Notes: generated by a model from the sequence alone, not told the origin. A stretch of DNA of 64,000 nucleotides from Leptothoe sp034932105 (GCF_034932105.1 NZ_JAYGIG010000003.1:71676-135675), one strand, 5' to 3'; shown: positions 53,685 through 63,177, numbered from the stretch's first letter. Program-made: numbers and translations.

Positions 53685-54002
53685 TGAGGCAACCAGAGGT
53701 AACTATCAAAAGGGGCCGACGACATTAACCTTGTCCACATTCAGAGCTGTAGGCGTTCTATTCAGAAGGCGATTGTTACGGCTTGGGCGTGGTTTATGCG
53801 CCTGTATAGTAGCGGTTTAGAGGACACCTCTCAAGCGCACCCACTGCTTTCAGATGCCGTACGTATATTCTTTTCCCTCAGAACTCAAATCTTATGGGTT
53901 GGATGGCATCTATTAACAAACTCAACTACTATCCCAGGGAGTCCTGGATACCTCAAAAAATGGCCTACGGTGACTTTACAAAGGGACACGTCCTTATAGC
54001 CA
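53685..54002. other. Intergenic region of 318 bases
   Basis: Between ictB (minus, start side) and the end of the AAA ATPase gene (minus). It should hold the ictB promoter. No gene, RNA or strong repeat was seen. Confidence 0.45.
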
Positions 54003-55256
54003 CTATTCCGGTGCAATATCGCTAGGGAGCAAGGCCAAGGGTTCAAAGGTTTTGGTGTCGTCTTGGCGGGGCTGGTGGGCTAGGTCGGCTGCCTCCAACC
54101 GTTCTAAAACGGGTAGTAGTTCAGCATAGGTACGCACCCCAAGCTGTTCAAGGTCATCGATGGTGATGGTTTCGTCAGAGATTTGGCCATTCCGCTGCAA
54201 AAATGCCCGGACCCGCTCTTCTTTAAAGGTCAGAGCTGCCCGTTCTTGCAATGTGGGTAAGGCCGTTTGCAATCCTTTTCTGAGTACGTCTGGGGTAATA
54301 ATGTCTGCTCCGAGGTCAGCGGCGGTGGAAAGGATAATACTGCCTAATCGATTAAATAGCCTTGGCTTTCCTCGGGAAACTTGGCAAAACTGAGCAGCGG
54401 TTTCTGGCAAAAAAGGTAAGACACAGCGCGGATCGTCTGGATCGGTGCAATCGTTGTTGATGCGAACACTGCTGAGGTAGTTGATCAGCATTTTATAGGT
54501 GGTTTCAAAATCTAGCTCTTCTAGGGGCAGCCGTAGATCAAACAGGCCGCGTTCGGTGGTGAGTAAATCCCCCGTCATGCTGACGGGGTGGCCTGTGAGT
54601 AAAAACCAGGCTGGCCCCTTGAGCATGCCCTGGGCATCGTACATGAGCTGTCGGATGCGACTAGGGTTTTGCTTATCTAGGTCATCAATAGCAATGACCA
54701 CCCCATTAGGATATTTCTCTTTAGCTCGCTGGAGCAGGGTATCTAGACTTACTGAAGGATACTCAGGGGCAATAATCGGTAAATCTTTTTCCCCCATTTT
54801 GGCGGTGATACCCATGTTGCCACCGACTTCTGAGGTACGCTCCTTCAGCTGTTTGTTAATGGGAATACCCATTTTGTAGAGCTGCTGCTGTGCCCAGTCG
54901 TCATCTGACATGGCTTGGGCCAAGGCGATCAGGGCCGTAGTGGCTAAATCTAACTCGGGTGGTAGCGAGATATAGGTGGTGAGCGTTTCTTTTAGCTTGC
55001 GCTCCAGCACTGATAAGACTTCTAGCAAAAAGGCGCTTTTGCCAATGCCGATGCGGCCATAGATTAGGATGCGGCGACGTTCTCGGCTTTGAAAGGATTT
55101 GAAGACCTGCCGTAGTTCGTTTTCCCGTCCGGTAAAAATCCGATCGAGGGTTTGACTACCCAAACCTGTGGGACTTTCGGTAAAGGGGATTTCGGTCAGG
55201 CCCAGGCGTCTAATACTGCCTTTGGCTTGGTCAAAGATGTCGTCGGCATTGCTCAT
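54003..55256 (-). CDS. AAA-type P-loop ATPase, partner of a TPR protein
   Basis: A 417-aa soluble protein. Walker A is GRIGIGKSAFL (about residue 66), Walker B is VVIAIDDLDKQNPSRIRQLM, and a sensor-like block WFLLTGHPVSMTGDL follows. The N-terminal ITGRENELRQVFKSF (here IFTGRENELRQV) is typical of the Orc1/Cdc6-like or STAND-type ATPase subset. The C-terminal 90 residues look like a winged helix (RVRAFLQRNGQISDETITID, VRTYAELLPVLERLEAADL). Its start overlaps the stop of the TPR gene by 4 bases. Members of this class work in signalling, conflict or DNA-related roles; which one applies here is unknown. Confidence 0.8.
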   Translation of the reverse strand: MSNADDIFDQAKGSIRRLGLTEIPFTESPTGLGSQTLDRIFTGRENELRQVFKSFQSRERRRILIYGRIGIGKSAFLLEVLSVLERKLKETLTTYISLPPELDLATTALIALAQAMSDDDWAQQQLYKMGIPINKQLKERTSEVGGNMGITAKMGEKDLPIIAPEYPSVSLDTLLQRAKEKYPNGVVIAIDDLDKQNPSRIRQLMYDAQGMLKGPAWFLLTGHPVSMTGDLLTTERGLFDLRLPLEELDFETTYKMLINYLSSVRINNDCTDPDDPRCVLPFLPETAAQFCQVSRGKPRLFNRLGSIILSTAADLGADIITPDVLRKGLQTALPTLQERAALTFKEERVRAFLQRNGQISDETITIDDLEQLGVRTYAELLPVLERLEAADLAHQPRQDDTKTFEPLALLPSDIAPE

Positions 55257-57454
55257 GCGGGGATCTCAATTTCTTGGCCGTTCAGGGTACGCTGGGCGAT
55301 TTGATACAGGTTATCCACTTCGGCGAGCTTTTCGGGTTGTTGTAACTGTTCGTAAAGAATGCGAGCCTCTTGAAATGAGGCGATACCTTTTTCTAGATAG
55401 CCTTGGGAGACGAGGGTGGTGCCTAGGCCGGTGTGACTTTTGGCTAAGCCCCCTGGGTTATTGAGATGGGTATAAAGTCGCAGGGCATCACGGTAGTAAG
55501 TTCGAGCATTTTCCCAGTCGGAGAGTGCTTCGTAGGCATGGGCTGTTTCATAAATGGCGCTGGCGTGGGCTAGGCGGTCGTCACTGTGGCTTAGTTGATT
55601 GACGCTGTTGAGTAACAGCTGTAGGCCATCTTGCCACTGGCCATCGCGTACTAGGCGGCTGCCCAGGACGGACTGGGTGGTGGGTAGGGCCTGCCAAATT
55701 TTGTCGCGATCGTAGTGTTCGGGGCTGATGGCATCAAGGGCCGTTTTATATGCAGCCAGAGCTTGGTCTAGGTCCTCAGAGTTTTTGGTGATCTGATAAC
55801 GGAGAGAAAGGGCACTACCCAAGCGATAGTGTGAGTCAATATAGGTTGGGCTACCAGCAGGAGATAACTCTAGGGCTTCGGTTAGGAGAGTAATGGCCTT
55901 AGTCAGATCTTCTTGTGCACAAGTGGGTGTTGATGTGTGAGTGACCCCTTTAAGTAAGGCGTCTGCCCATTGACTTTGATTTTCTGAGTATTGGTAAGGG
56001 TAGGCAGTCCGTGTAAATACTTGTGCAGCCTTTTGATAAGTACTGATGGCTAAATGTAGATTTTCTAAATTTTCATCCGTATAAGAGTTTCGATAAGCAT
56101 TTGCTAAATAGAGCTGAGTCTCGGCCCAGCGTTCAGGAAAAGCATCGCGGGTAAAAATCTGTAGAGCCCTTTCGGAATATTGAATAGCCTGTTCCAGGTT
56201 GTCCGCTCGGTCTCCTCGAATGCGATCGCTATAGGCAACTCCCAGATTCACTTGGGTCCTAGCCCAATTTTCAGGAAACGCCTCACGGGTGTGAACCTGC
56301 AGAGTATGTTCATAGTAGGCGATGGCCTGTTCCAGGTTGTCCGCCCGGTCTCCTCGAATGCGATCGCTATAGGCATTTCCCAGATTCATTTGGGTTATAG
56401 CCCATTTTTCAGGAAACGCCTCACGAGTGTAAACCTGCAGAGCATTTTCACAGTAGGCGATGGCCTGCTCCAGGTTATCCGCCCGGTCTCCTCGAATGCG
56501 AGCCCAGTAGGCAACTCCCAGATTCCCTTGGGTCCCGGCCCAGTTTTCAGGAAACACCTCACGAGTGTAAACCTGCAGAGCGTTTTCGCAGTAGACGATG
56601 GCCTGTTCCAGGTTGTCCGCCCGGTCTCCTCGAATGCGATCGTTATAGACAGCTCCCAGATTCATTTGGGTCATCGCCCAGTTTTCAGGAAACGCCTCAC
56701 GGGTACGAACTTGTAGAGCATTTTCAAAGTAGGCGATGGCCTGTTCCAGGTTATCCGCCCGGTCTCCTCGAATGCGATTGCTATAGGCAGCTCCCAGATT
56801 CATTTGGGTCATCGCCCAGTTTTCAGGAAACGCCTCACGGGTACGAACTTGTAGAGCATTTTCAAAATAGGCGATGGCCTGTTCCAGGTTATCCGCCCGG
56901 TCTCCTCGAATGCGATCGCTATAGGCAACTCCCAGATTCATTTGGGTCATAGCCCAATTTTCGGGAAACGCTTCACGGGTAATAACTTGTAGAGCATGTT
57001 CATAAGAGGCAATGGCCTGTTCCAGGTTTTCCGCCCGGTCTCCTCGAATGCGATCTCTATAGGCAGCTCCCAGATTCATTTGGGTCGTAGCCCAGTTTTC
57101 AGGAAAGTCTTCCCTAGTAAAAACTTTCAAAGCCAGCCGATAGAGAGCAATGCTAATCTCCAGATTCAGGGCTCGATTACCCAGGGGAGTTTCCCAAATA
57201 AAACCTCCGAAGTTTACAAAGAGGGCTGCAGTTTGTTCTTGCCTAGAGCTATATTTACCCGTCGTTAATTGGGTAAATAATTTAGGTAGGGCCTCTAGAA
57301 AATCTTCATTGAGCTTTTCTAAATTAACTTCAACAAAATATTCAACCTTAGCCGGATCATCTTCAGCCACGCGCTGACCAAACGCCAGCAAAAAATCCTT
57401 TGCGGGGCGCGTTCTTTCCTGTGACTCACCAAATCCTTTTTTAGCCTTAGCCAT
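55253..57454 (-). CDS. TPR protein with seven near-identical 46-aa repeats
   Basis: A 733-aa soluble protein. The head (1-115) has VAEDDPAKVEYFVEVNLEKL and LTTGKYSSRQEQTAALFVNF. From about 115 to 437 there are seven repeats, each reading ENWAMTQMNLG.AYSDRIRG, then DRADNLEQAI and ALQVxTREAFP, plus an eighth divergent copy (ERWAETQLYLANAYRN). A second TPR set (about 440-720) is more diverse (YIDSHYRLGSALSLRYQITK, ALYETAHAYEALSDWENART-like). The 46-aa unit is the kind common in cyanobacterial TPR-CHAT proteins, but there is no CHAT domain. It overlaps the ATPase gene by 4 bases, so the pair very likely works together. Confidence 0.85.
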   Translation of the reverse strand: MAKAKKGFGESQERTRPAKDFLLAFGQRVAEDDPAKVEYFVEVNLEKLNEDFLEALPKLFTQLTTGKYSSRQEQTAALFVNFGGFIWETPLGNRALNLEISIALYRLALKVFTREDFPENWATTQMNLGAAYRDRIRGDRAENLEQAIASYEHALQVITREAFPENWAMTQMNLGVAYSDRIRGDRADNLEQAIAYFENALQVRTREAFPENWAMTQMNLGAAYSNRIRGDRADNLEQAIAYFENALQVRTREAFPENWAMTQMNLGAVYNDRIRGDRADNLEQAIVYCENALQVYTREVFPENWAGTQGNLGVAYWARIRGDRADNLEQAIAYCENALQVYTREAFPEKWAITQMNLGNAYSDRIRGDRADNLEQAIAYYEHTLQVHTREAFPENWARTQVNLGVAYSDRIRGDRADNLEQAIQYSERALQIFTRDAFPERWAETQLYLANAYRNSYTDENLENLHLAISTYQKAAQVFTRTAYPYQYSENQSQWADALLKGVTHTSTPTCAQEDLTKAITLLTEALELSPAGSPTYIDSHYRLGSALSLRYQITKNSEDLDQALAAYKTALDAISPEHYDRDKIWQALPTTQSVLGSRLVRDGQWQDGLQLLLNSVNQLSHSDDRLAHASAIYETAHAYEALSDWENARTYYRDALRLYTHLNNPGGLAKSHTGLGTTLVSQGYLEKGIASFQEARILYEQLQQPEKLAEVDNLYQIAQRTLNGQEIEIPA
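56160..57115. repeat. Seven 138-bp coding tandem repeats (TPR units)
   Basis: The block 'cctgttccaggttgtccgcc' and following bases recur every 138 bp (near 56190, 56328, 56466, 56604, 56742, 56880 and 57018). Most copies contain a HIP1-type gcgatcgct site inside the codons for RDRIR/SDRIR. Copies are nearly identical even at silent positions, so they expanded recently or are kept alike by gene conversion. Confidence 0.92.
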
Positions 57455-57627
57455 TGCTAATCGCTATCTGCTTATTTTAATTACGGTCATGGTAGCGCCA
57501 AACTTTGCGATTGCTTCAGCCATCGCCGAGCAACCACTATCGATCAACTACAAATGTAGGCTGTATAGTTTACGCTGGCCAGCAGATTGCGCTACCTTGC
57601 CATCAGCGGTCTAGATAAGTTTTTCCC

Positions 57628-58821
57628 ATGCTCAACCGACGTCATTTTTTACTACTGGGTGGATTTTCCCTCGGGGCTTGTGCGGCTCGCCCACTGGCCC
57701 AAGCAGTCCCCACGGGTTCTCCCCCCCTAGAGACGGTAGTTGGCCCCGATACGTCGATTGCTGAGGGCAATAACCCTGGGCTAGCCCCACAGTCAATACG
57801 CCATCCCAACTTTGGCAAAGCCATCGGCCCCGAGGAACTCTTCGCTCCCAAACGCGGCGACGTACGCGCAGTGGTGATCAGCGACATGAACTCCCGCTAC
57901 GGAGCCGTCGACTACCGCCAAGAAGTCATGAAGGGCGTCTCCATCCTGCCCCAGTGGGAACCAGACATCGTGCTGTGTGTGGGCGACATGGTGGCAGGCC
58001 AAAGCCTTTCCCTCAACACCGCCGAAGTGGAAGCCATGTGGGCCGGATTTGACAACCTCATCCTCAGCCCCATCCGTGAGGCGAATATCCCGTTTGCCCT
58101 CACCATCGGCAACCATGATGCGTCTAGCCTCCAGGACAAAGGGAGCTATGTGTACCCCATCGACCGCGAGGTCACCAGCCGCTACTGGCAGGCCCACCAA
58201 AATGACTTGGACCTGCAATATATCGACACCGGCGATTTTCCCTATTACTACAGCTTTAAGCAAAACGATATTTTCTACCTGGTGTGGGATGCCTCCTCTG
58301 CCAATGTGCCCGCTAACCAGTTAGCCTGGGCAGAGCAGCAGTTAAGCAGTGCAGCGGCCCAAGGGGCAAAATTTCGCATTGCCATTGGTCATCTGCCGCT
58401 CTATGCCATTTCCCAAGGTCGCGATCGCGATGGCGAACTGCTCAATCACTCCAACCAGCTCCAGGCCCTGCTAGAGCGCCACCATGTCCATACCTACATG
58501 AGCGGCCACCACCATGCCTACTATCCTGGCCATGCCGGTAATCTACAGCTGCTGCACACCGGAGCCCTGGGCAGCGGTCCCCGCACCTGGCTCAATCGCA
58601 CCGATGCCGCCATGCAAACCATGACGGTCCTAGACTTTTTCTTTGATACCGCTGATACCGTTTACACCACCTACAACATGAACACCATGGAGCTGGTGGA
58701 CACCCAAACCCTACCTCGTCAGATCATCGGCCCCACCGGACGCGTACTAAGAAACGACATTGCCCTAGCCGACCTAACCCCTGCAGAGCAAAGCCAGACC
58801 TATGTTCGCAGCGATAACTAG
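57628..58821 (+). CDS. Exported metallophosphoesterase, probable lipoprotein
   Basis: A 397-aa protein. A twin-Arg-like signal (MLNRRHFLLLGGFSLGAC) ends in a lipobox LGAC, so Tat export and lipid anchoring are likely. Calcineurin-like metal-binding motifs are VVISDMNSRYG (a variant of D-x-H in which Asn replaces His), VLCVGDMVAGQ (GD), TIGNHDAS (GNHD), RIAIGHLPLY and MSGHHHAYYPG (GHxH). The substitution in the first motif is found in some subfamilies. The substrate is unknown. It is divergent from the TPR/ATPase pair. Confidence 0.9.
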   Translation: MLNRRHFLLLGGFSLGACAARPLAQAVPTGSPPLETVVGPDTSIAEGNNPGLAPQSIRHPNFGKAIGPEELFAPKRGDVRAVVISDMNSRYGAVDYRQEVMKGVSILPQWEPDIVLCVGDMVAGQSLSLNTAEVEAMWAGFDNLILSPIREANIPFALTIGNHDASSLQDKGSYVYPIDREVTSRYWQAHQNDLDLQYIDTGDFPYYYSFKQNDIFYLVWDASSANVPANQLAWAEQQLSSAAAQGAKFRIAIGHLPLYAISQGRDRDGELLNHSNQLQALLERHHVHTYMSGHHHAYYPGHAGNLQLLHTGALGSGPRTWLNRTDAAMQTMTVLDFFFDTADTVYTTYNMNTMELVDTQTLPRQIIGPTGRVLRNDIALADLTPAEQSQTYVRSDN

Positions 58822-58944
58822 GTGATTTCTCGGGTATTTTTGTCAGGGGTTAGAGATTAAATTTATACAGAATTCGCCGCAAAATCACGTATAACGGTAA
58901 GTTGTGTCAATAATTTGTCTCTAAAGGCAAATTATTCATAATTC

Positions 58945-59205
58945 ATGCCTTCTGTGGTGGTTAAGCAAATTCCTTCATGGCAGATTCCCCAAGATTTGCC
59001 GGGTCGGCCAGTCGAATTGACGCTTGAAGCAGAGGTGAGCTTAGCCATTAAATTCGATGGCCATGGCTACTGCTTATTTGTTATGGAAATTGACGGTGAC
59101 TATACCTTTAGCGATTGGTACCCATCCCTAAAGGCGGCTGAGGAAAAGGCTGCCCAGCTATTTGGCCCCAAAACAAAGGATTGGGAAACGGTGGGCCTGC
59201 AATAG
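58945..59205 (+). CDS. Small uncharacterised protein
   Basis: An 86-aa soluble protein with no signal. KFDGHGYCLFVMEIDGDYTF and SDWYPSLKAAEEKAAQLFGP form a likely beta-alpha pair of a small conserved cyanobacterial protein that I do not recognise. It converges on glgB with a shared hairpin. Confidence 0.65.
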   Translation: MPSVVVKQIPSWQIPQDLPGRPVELTLEAEVSLAIKFDGHGYCLFVMEIDGDYTFSDWYPSLKAAEEKAAQLFGPKTKDWETVGLQ

Positions 59206-59250
59206 AAACCGCTGTAGGATCATTGCCTGCAATGCCCCTACAGCGGTTCT
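59204..59250. terminator. Bidirectional hairpin between the 86-aa gene and glgB
   Basis: Outer arms agaaaccgctgtagg and cctacagcggttct (one bulged A) enclose an inner palindrome cattgc-ctgcaatg. It starts inside the last codon of the plus gene and lies 26 bases past the glgB stop. There is no long T-run. Confidence 0.6.
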
Positions 59251-59275
59251 AACAATAGATATAGAGAGATGACAC

Positions 59276-61585
59276 CTAGCCGCCTAACTTAAACCCAGAT
59301 AGGGTGGCTGAAGACGTCCGGGCTGGGTCCAGCTTAAATACCACGGTGGCTAAAGGCGGTAGGGTCAAGTCCAGGGAGTAGGGGCGATTGTGGTAGCCCC
59401 AGTCTTCGGACCATTTGCCGCCTAAGTTGCCCATATTGCTGCCGCCAAATTCGCGGGCATCACTGTTAAACACTTCGCGGTAGTAGCCCTTAGCAGGGAC
59501 ACCGACCCGGTAGTGGCTATGGGGTTGGGGGGTAAAGTTGCACACAGTGAGAATAAACTCATCACTGTCCTTGGCCCGGCGGATAAAGGCGACCACACTA
59601 TGGCTGTTATCACTACAGTCAACCCACTCAAAACCTTGCTGGTCAAAGTCCTGGGTATAGAGGGCGGGCTCATTGCGATAGGTCGCATTGAGCTTCTCCA
59701 TAAAGGCTTTCATTTGGGCATGGGGCTCATACTCCAGCAGGTGCCATTCTAGGTCACCCCATACATTCCACTCGCTCCACTGACCAAATTCCATCCCCAT
59801 AAACAGGGTCTTTTTGCCAGGGTGGGTGAACATGTAGGTATACAGACAGCGCATGTTGGCAAACTTCTGCCAGTCATCACCGGGCATTTTGCCGATCATG
59901 TTGCTCTTGCCGTGGACCACTTCGTCGTGGGACAGGGCCAGCATAAAGTTCTCGCTAAAGGCGTACCAAATGCTAAAGGTAACGTTGTTTTGGTGGAACT
60001 GACGAAACCAGGGGTCCATGCTGAAGTAATCCAGCATGTCGTGCATCCACCCCATGTTCCACTTCAGGTTAAAGCCCAAACCACCGACGTAGGTGGGCCA
60101 AGATACCATAGGCCAAGAGGTGGATTCTTCTGCAATGGAAAGAATGCCAGGGTAGTGACTAAACAGCAGGTGGTTTACCTGGCGTAAACAGTCGGCCGCT
60201 TCAATATTTTCACGACCGCCATATTCATTGGCGACCCACTCACCGGGTTTCCGGTTGTAGTCCAGGTAGAGCATGGAAGCCACAGCATCTACGCGAATAC
60301 CATCAATGTGGTACTTGTCGAACCAAAAGAGGGCATTGGCCACCAAGAAGTTGCGTACTTCATTGCGACCGTAGTTAAAAACAAGGGTGCCCCATTCCTT
60401 ATGCTCACCCTTACGGGGGTCAGCATGTTCATAGAGGTGGGTGCCATCAAAGAAGGCAAGGCCGTGGCCGTCCTTCGGGAAGTGGCCGGGAACCCAGTCC
60501 ACCAGCACCCCAATGCCGTTTTGGTGGCACTGGTCGATGAAGTACATCAGGTCCTCGGGGGAGCCGTAGCGGGAGGTGGCGGCATAGTAGCCGGTTACCT
60601 GGTAGCCCCAAGACCCGTCAAATGGATGCTCAGCCACGGGCAGCACTTCAATGTGGGTAAAACCCATCTCTTTAACATAGGGGATGAGCTTGTGGGCTAG
60701 TTCCCGGTAGGTGAGGAAACGAGCCCCCGGTTTGAGGTCGGCCACCGTTACCACCGGGGCATCGGTACCGTCTGCTTGCTTGGCGGTGTTGGAAGAAGCC
60801 TCGTGCATCCAAGAACCCAGGTGCAACTCGTACACCGATACGGGCTGGGCCATGGGGTCCTGATGGCGACGTTTCTCCATCCATGTATCGTCCTGCCAGG
60901 TATAGCTATCTAGATCCGCCACAATGGAGGCTGTCTTGGGCCGTACTTCTTGCTGGAAACCATAGGGATCGGACTTTTCGTAAATATGCCCTTCGTGGTT
61001 TTTGATCTCATACTTATAGGAGGCACCCACCGCTAGTTCAGGGATAAAGATGCCCCAAATGCCAGCATGGCCAATGCTCATTTGGTGTTGACGGCCATCC
61101 CAGCTGTTAAAGTCACCCAGTACCGAAACGTTGCGAGCATTGGGTGCCCAGACAGAAAAGTAAACCCCGGCCACACCATCGATGGTGGTGGGGTGAGCAC
61201 CGAGCTTTTCATAGATCCGGTGGTGATTACCTTCACCAAATAGGTGGGCGTCAAACTCGGTAATCAATGGCGACCGAAAAGCATAGGGATCATAAACAAC
61301 GTGCTCGTGGCCATCCGATTTGTAACGTAGCTGATAGGTAGCCAGGGACTCAACATCAAGCACGCATTCAAAGAAGTCGCCGTGGTGTTCGTTAGTCATC
61401 ATTACTTCTTGACGACTATCGGGGAGGATCACCCAGGCAGACTCAGCTTTAGGTAAATAGGCTCGCACGGTCCAAACGTCTTTGCCATCGATCTGAATGC
61501 AGTGGGGGCCAAGAACGTCAAAGGGATTGTGGTGGTAATTGCCGACAATCCGGTCAATTTGTTCTGGGGCCGTTGTTAGTGCCAT
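59276..61585 (-). CDS. glgB: 1,4-alpha-glucan branching enzyme
   Basis: Forms alpha-1,6 branches in glycogen; GH13, 769 aa, the long form with N1 and N2 beta-domains. N1 has IVGNYHHNPFDVLGPH and N2 has VYFSVWAPNARNVSVLGDFN. Catalytic-domain blocks are THIEVLPVAEHPFDGSWGYQ, DGIRVDAVASMLYLDY (nucleophile Asp), LSIAEESTSWP (acid Glu) and ALSHDEVVHGK (transition-state Asp). It starts at ATG 61585. glgC is 24 kb away, so the glycogen genes are scattered. Confidence 0.98.
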   Translation of the reverse strand: MALTTAPEQIDRIVGNYHHNPFDVLGPHCIQIDGKDVWTVRAYLPKAESAWVILPDSRQEVMMTNEHHGDFFECVLDVESLATYQLRYKSDGHEHVVYDPYAFRSPLITEFDAHLFGEGNHHRIYEKLGAHPTTIDGVAGVYFSVWAPNARNVSVLGDFNSWDGRQHQMSIGHAGIWGIFIPELAVGASYKYEIKNHEGHIYEKSDPYGFQQEVRPKTASIVADLDSYTWQDDTWMEKRRHQDPMAQPVSVYELHLGSWMHEASSNTAKQADGTDAPVVTVADLKPGARFLTYRELAHKLIPYVKEMGFTHIEVLPVAEHPFDGSWGYQVTGYYAATSRYGSPEDLMYFIDQCHQNGIGVLVDWVPGHFPKDGHGLAFFDGTHLYEHADPRKGEHKEWGTLVFNYGRNEVRNFLVANALFWFDKYHIDGIRVDAVASMLYLDYNRKPGEWVANEYGGRENIEAADCLRQVNHLLFSHYPGILSIAEESTSWPMVSWPTYVGGLGFNLKWNMGWMHDMLDYFSMDPWFRQFHQNNVTFSIWYAFSENFMLALSHDEVVHGKSNMIGKMPGDDWQKFANMRCLYTYMFTHPGKKTLFMGMEFGQWSEWNVWGDLEWHLLEYEPHAQMKAFMEKLNATYRNEPALYTQDFDQQGFEWVDCSDNSHSVVAFIRRAKDSDEFILTVCNFTPQPHSHYRVGVPAKGYYREVFNSDAREFGGSNMGNLGGKWSEDWGYHNRPYSLDLTLPPLATVVFKLDPARTSSATLSGFKLGG

Positions 61586-61899
61586 AGGAGTCTAAAACCT
61601 AGTAACCGTGTGTATTAAAAAAGTGGGTGTTGCTGATAACCGGGGGGATTTGAACTGAAAATCCGGGCAAGTGACATTGATCTCAGAGCGGTTCATCCCA
61701 TAAATCAGCAATGACAAAAGTGCTATTTAAAAAAATGATGCGCTTAAGGACGGCTATTGCTAAGAAAAAACAAAGACCATGAAGTTTAGGTTAACAGAGC
61801 GTAACAACAATTGCTTGTCACGAAGGGGCGATTTTTGGGAAAAAAGGAAGGTGCTTTGTAAGTCATGAGCTATGAGTCAGGCTCTGACTTGATTCAGCC
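61586..61899. other. Intergenic region upstream of glgB
   Basis: A 314-base AT-rich stretch carrying the glgB promoter side and the end of the 148-aa gene. I see no clear promoter boxes, RNA or repeats. Confidence 0.45.
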
Positions 61900-62343
61900 C
61901 TAGGGTAAAAACGGAATGACGGGTTTAAAGGCTCGACGAGCCTGGAGGAGGAAAATTAGGAAGCGAATGTCGGCATTGAGGGTGGGGGTGGTTTGGGAAG
62001 TGGCCAATTCTGCCTGTAGCTGAGCATAGTCGGCGGGGGATAGGGAGGCACCGTCTAGTGGAGACCGGGCTTCAAAAATGATTTCAGTCCGCAGTATTTC
62101 TTCTGGCACATCCTCAGCGGCAGGTACCACAATTTGGTCTATATTATTAACCCCTGGAGTCGTTGAGGGAGTGGCAATTGGCGGGTGTGCTGATGGCTGA
62201 CCGACGGCCTGGGCCATGACCCGAGCGCTGAGGTTAGACCATAAGCTCAGACAGCCCACACCCATACCTACTACTTTTAGCCAGGATGCCATGGGTGTGA
62301 ATGGCAGGGATGGAGCTGAAAAATTTCCGCTATTGTCATGCAT
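61900..62343 (-). CDS. Small exported uncharacterised protein
   Basis: About 147 aa from the ATG at 62343 (a GTG one codon before also exists). A hydrophobic signal (WLKVVGMGVGCLSLWSNLSA) is followed by a Pro/Thr-rich linker and a helical end with LSPADYAQLQAELATSQT and DIRFLIFLLQARRAFKPVIP. The conserved-looking C-terminus FLLQARRAFKPVIPFLP may be a protein-interaction motif. It starts 43 bases from the divergent PPC gene. Confidence 0.65.
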   Translation of the reverse strand: MHDNSGNFSAPSLPFTPMASWLKVVGMGVGCLSLWSNLSARVMAQAVGQPSAHPPIATPSTTPGVNNIDQIVVPAAEDVPEEILRTEIIFEARSPLDGASLSPADYAQLQAELATSQTTPTLNADIRFLIFLLQARRAFKPVIPFLP

Positions 62344-62385
62344 CACTATTGAGAATTGCTGCTTTGGGCAGCGCTAAGGAGTTCT

Positions 62386-63177
62386 ATGCCGAGCTTTTCC
62401 ATGCTTAGTTTAAGAGGTTTAAAGGGACGTCAGGTTAATCATCAACGACGTGGGCTGTTTGGTTTGTCCCAGGGGTTTGCTCGGCATGGGGCATGGGGGA
62501 TGGCCCTAGCATTATGGGCTGCTGTTGCTCCAGCGGCAACTGCCCAACAGGCGATCCTAGATCAGCAGGTGGAGTTTCAGCCCACCCAGGATACCTACAC
62601 CTTTACGGCTGAGGCTGGGCAGGCGGTGATCATTGAGATGGTGAGCGAGGAGTTTGATACGTTTATCACGCTGCTGAATCCGGCGGGGGAAATTCTGGAT
62701 CAGAATGACGACTACAACGGGACTCCCCAGGCCACGATTGTGCTGGAGCTGCCGGAGGCGGGGGAGTATACGGTGTTGGCGGGCTCCTTTTATGGCCAGA
62801 TGGGGGGCAACTATCGCGTTTCTGTGAAACCAGCCACGGATTTTCAGCTGGTCTATGACCGAGCGCTGGAGCTGATGCAGTCGGAGGACTATGGTGAAGC
62901 AGCTGAGGCCTATGAGGCGGCAACTGCGCTAGTGCCCAATGATCCGAATTCGTATTTGGGGCGGGCGGATGCCCTGCTGCGTCACCAGGCGTTGTTGCTA
63001 GGGGAGTCCTTTGGGGGGCCTAATGATTTGCCTCCAGAGGTTCGGGAGGACATTGTGGAAAATTATGAGAAGGCGGCCCAGTTTTATCGGGCTAATGGTA
63101 ACGAGGATTTTGCCGCGCTGATTTTGGAACAGGCTGAGTTTATCCGTACTGGGGAAGATCCTGGTCAGGTAAATTAG
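62386..63177 (+). CDS. Exported PPC-domain protein with a TPR-like tail
   Basis: 263 aa from the ATG at 62386, which follows an aaggag site; the TTG at 62356 lacks a good site. The signal ends near AVAPAATAQQ. A bacterial pre-peptidase C-terminal (PPC) beta-sandwich occupies about 50-150 (VEFQPTQDTYTFTAEAGQAV, VSEEFDTFITLLNPAGEIL, YTVLAGSFYGQMGGNYRVSV). A TPR-like pair follows (ALELMQSEDYGEAAEAYEAA, NYEKAAQFYRANGNEDFAAL). PPC domains are found on secreted proteases and surface proteins; here no protease is attached. A terminator follows. Confidence 0.85.
   Translation: MPSFSMLSLRGLKGRQVNHQRRGLFGLSQGFARHGAWGMALALWAAVAPAATAQQAILDQQVEFQPTQDTYTFTAEAGQAVIIEMVSEEFDTFITLLNPAGEILDQNDDYNGTPQATIVLELPEAGEYTVLAGSFYGQMGGNYRVSVKPATDFQLVYDRALELMQSEDYGEAAEAYEAATALVPNDPNSYLGRADALLRHQALLLGESFGGPNDLPPEVREDIVENYEKAAQFYRANGNEDFAALILEQAEFIRTGEDPGQVN

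Noticed and set aside
53796..53999. A 67-codon plus-strand frame between ictB and the ATPase gene
   Set aside because: No ribosome-binding site, no recognisable domain and composition typical of non-coding sequence.
56160..57115. Regularly spaced repeats that might suggest a CRISPR array
   Set aside because: The whole 138-bp unit is repeated with no unique spacers, and it is a TPR coding repeat in an open frame.
54003..57454. Calling the ATPase-TPR pair a proven antiphage defence system
   Set aside because: No nuclease, toxin or other effector domain is visible and there is no defence-island context; it is kept only as a hypothesis.
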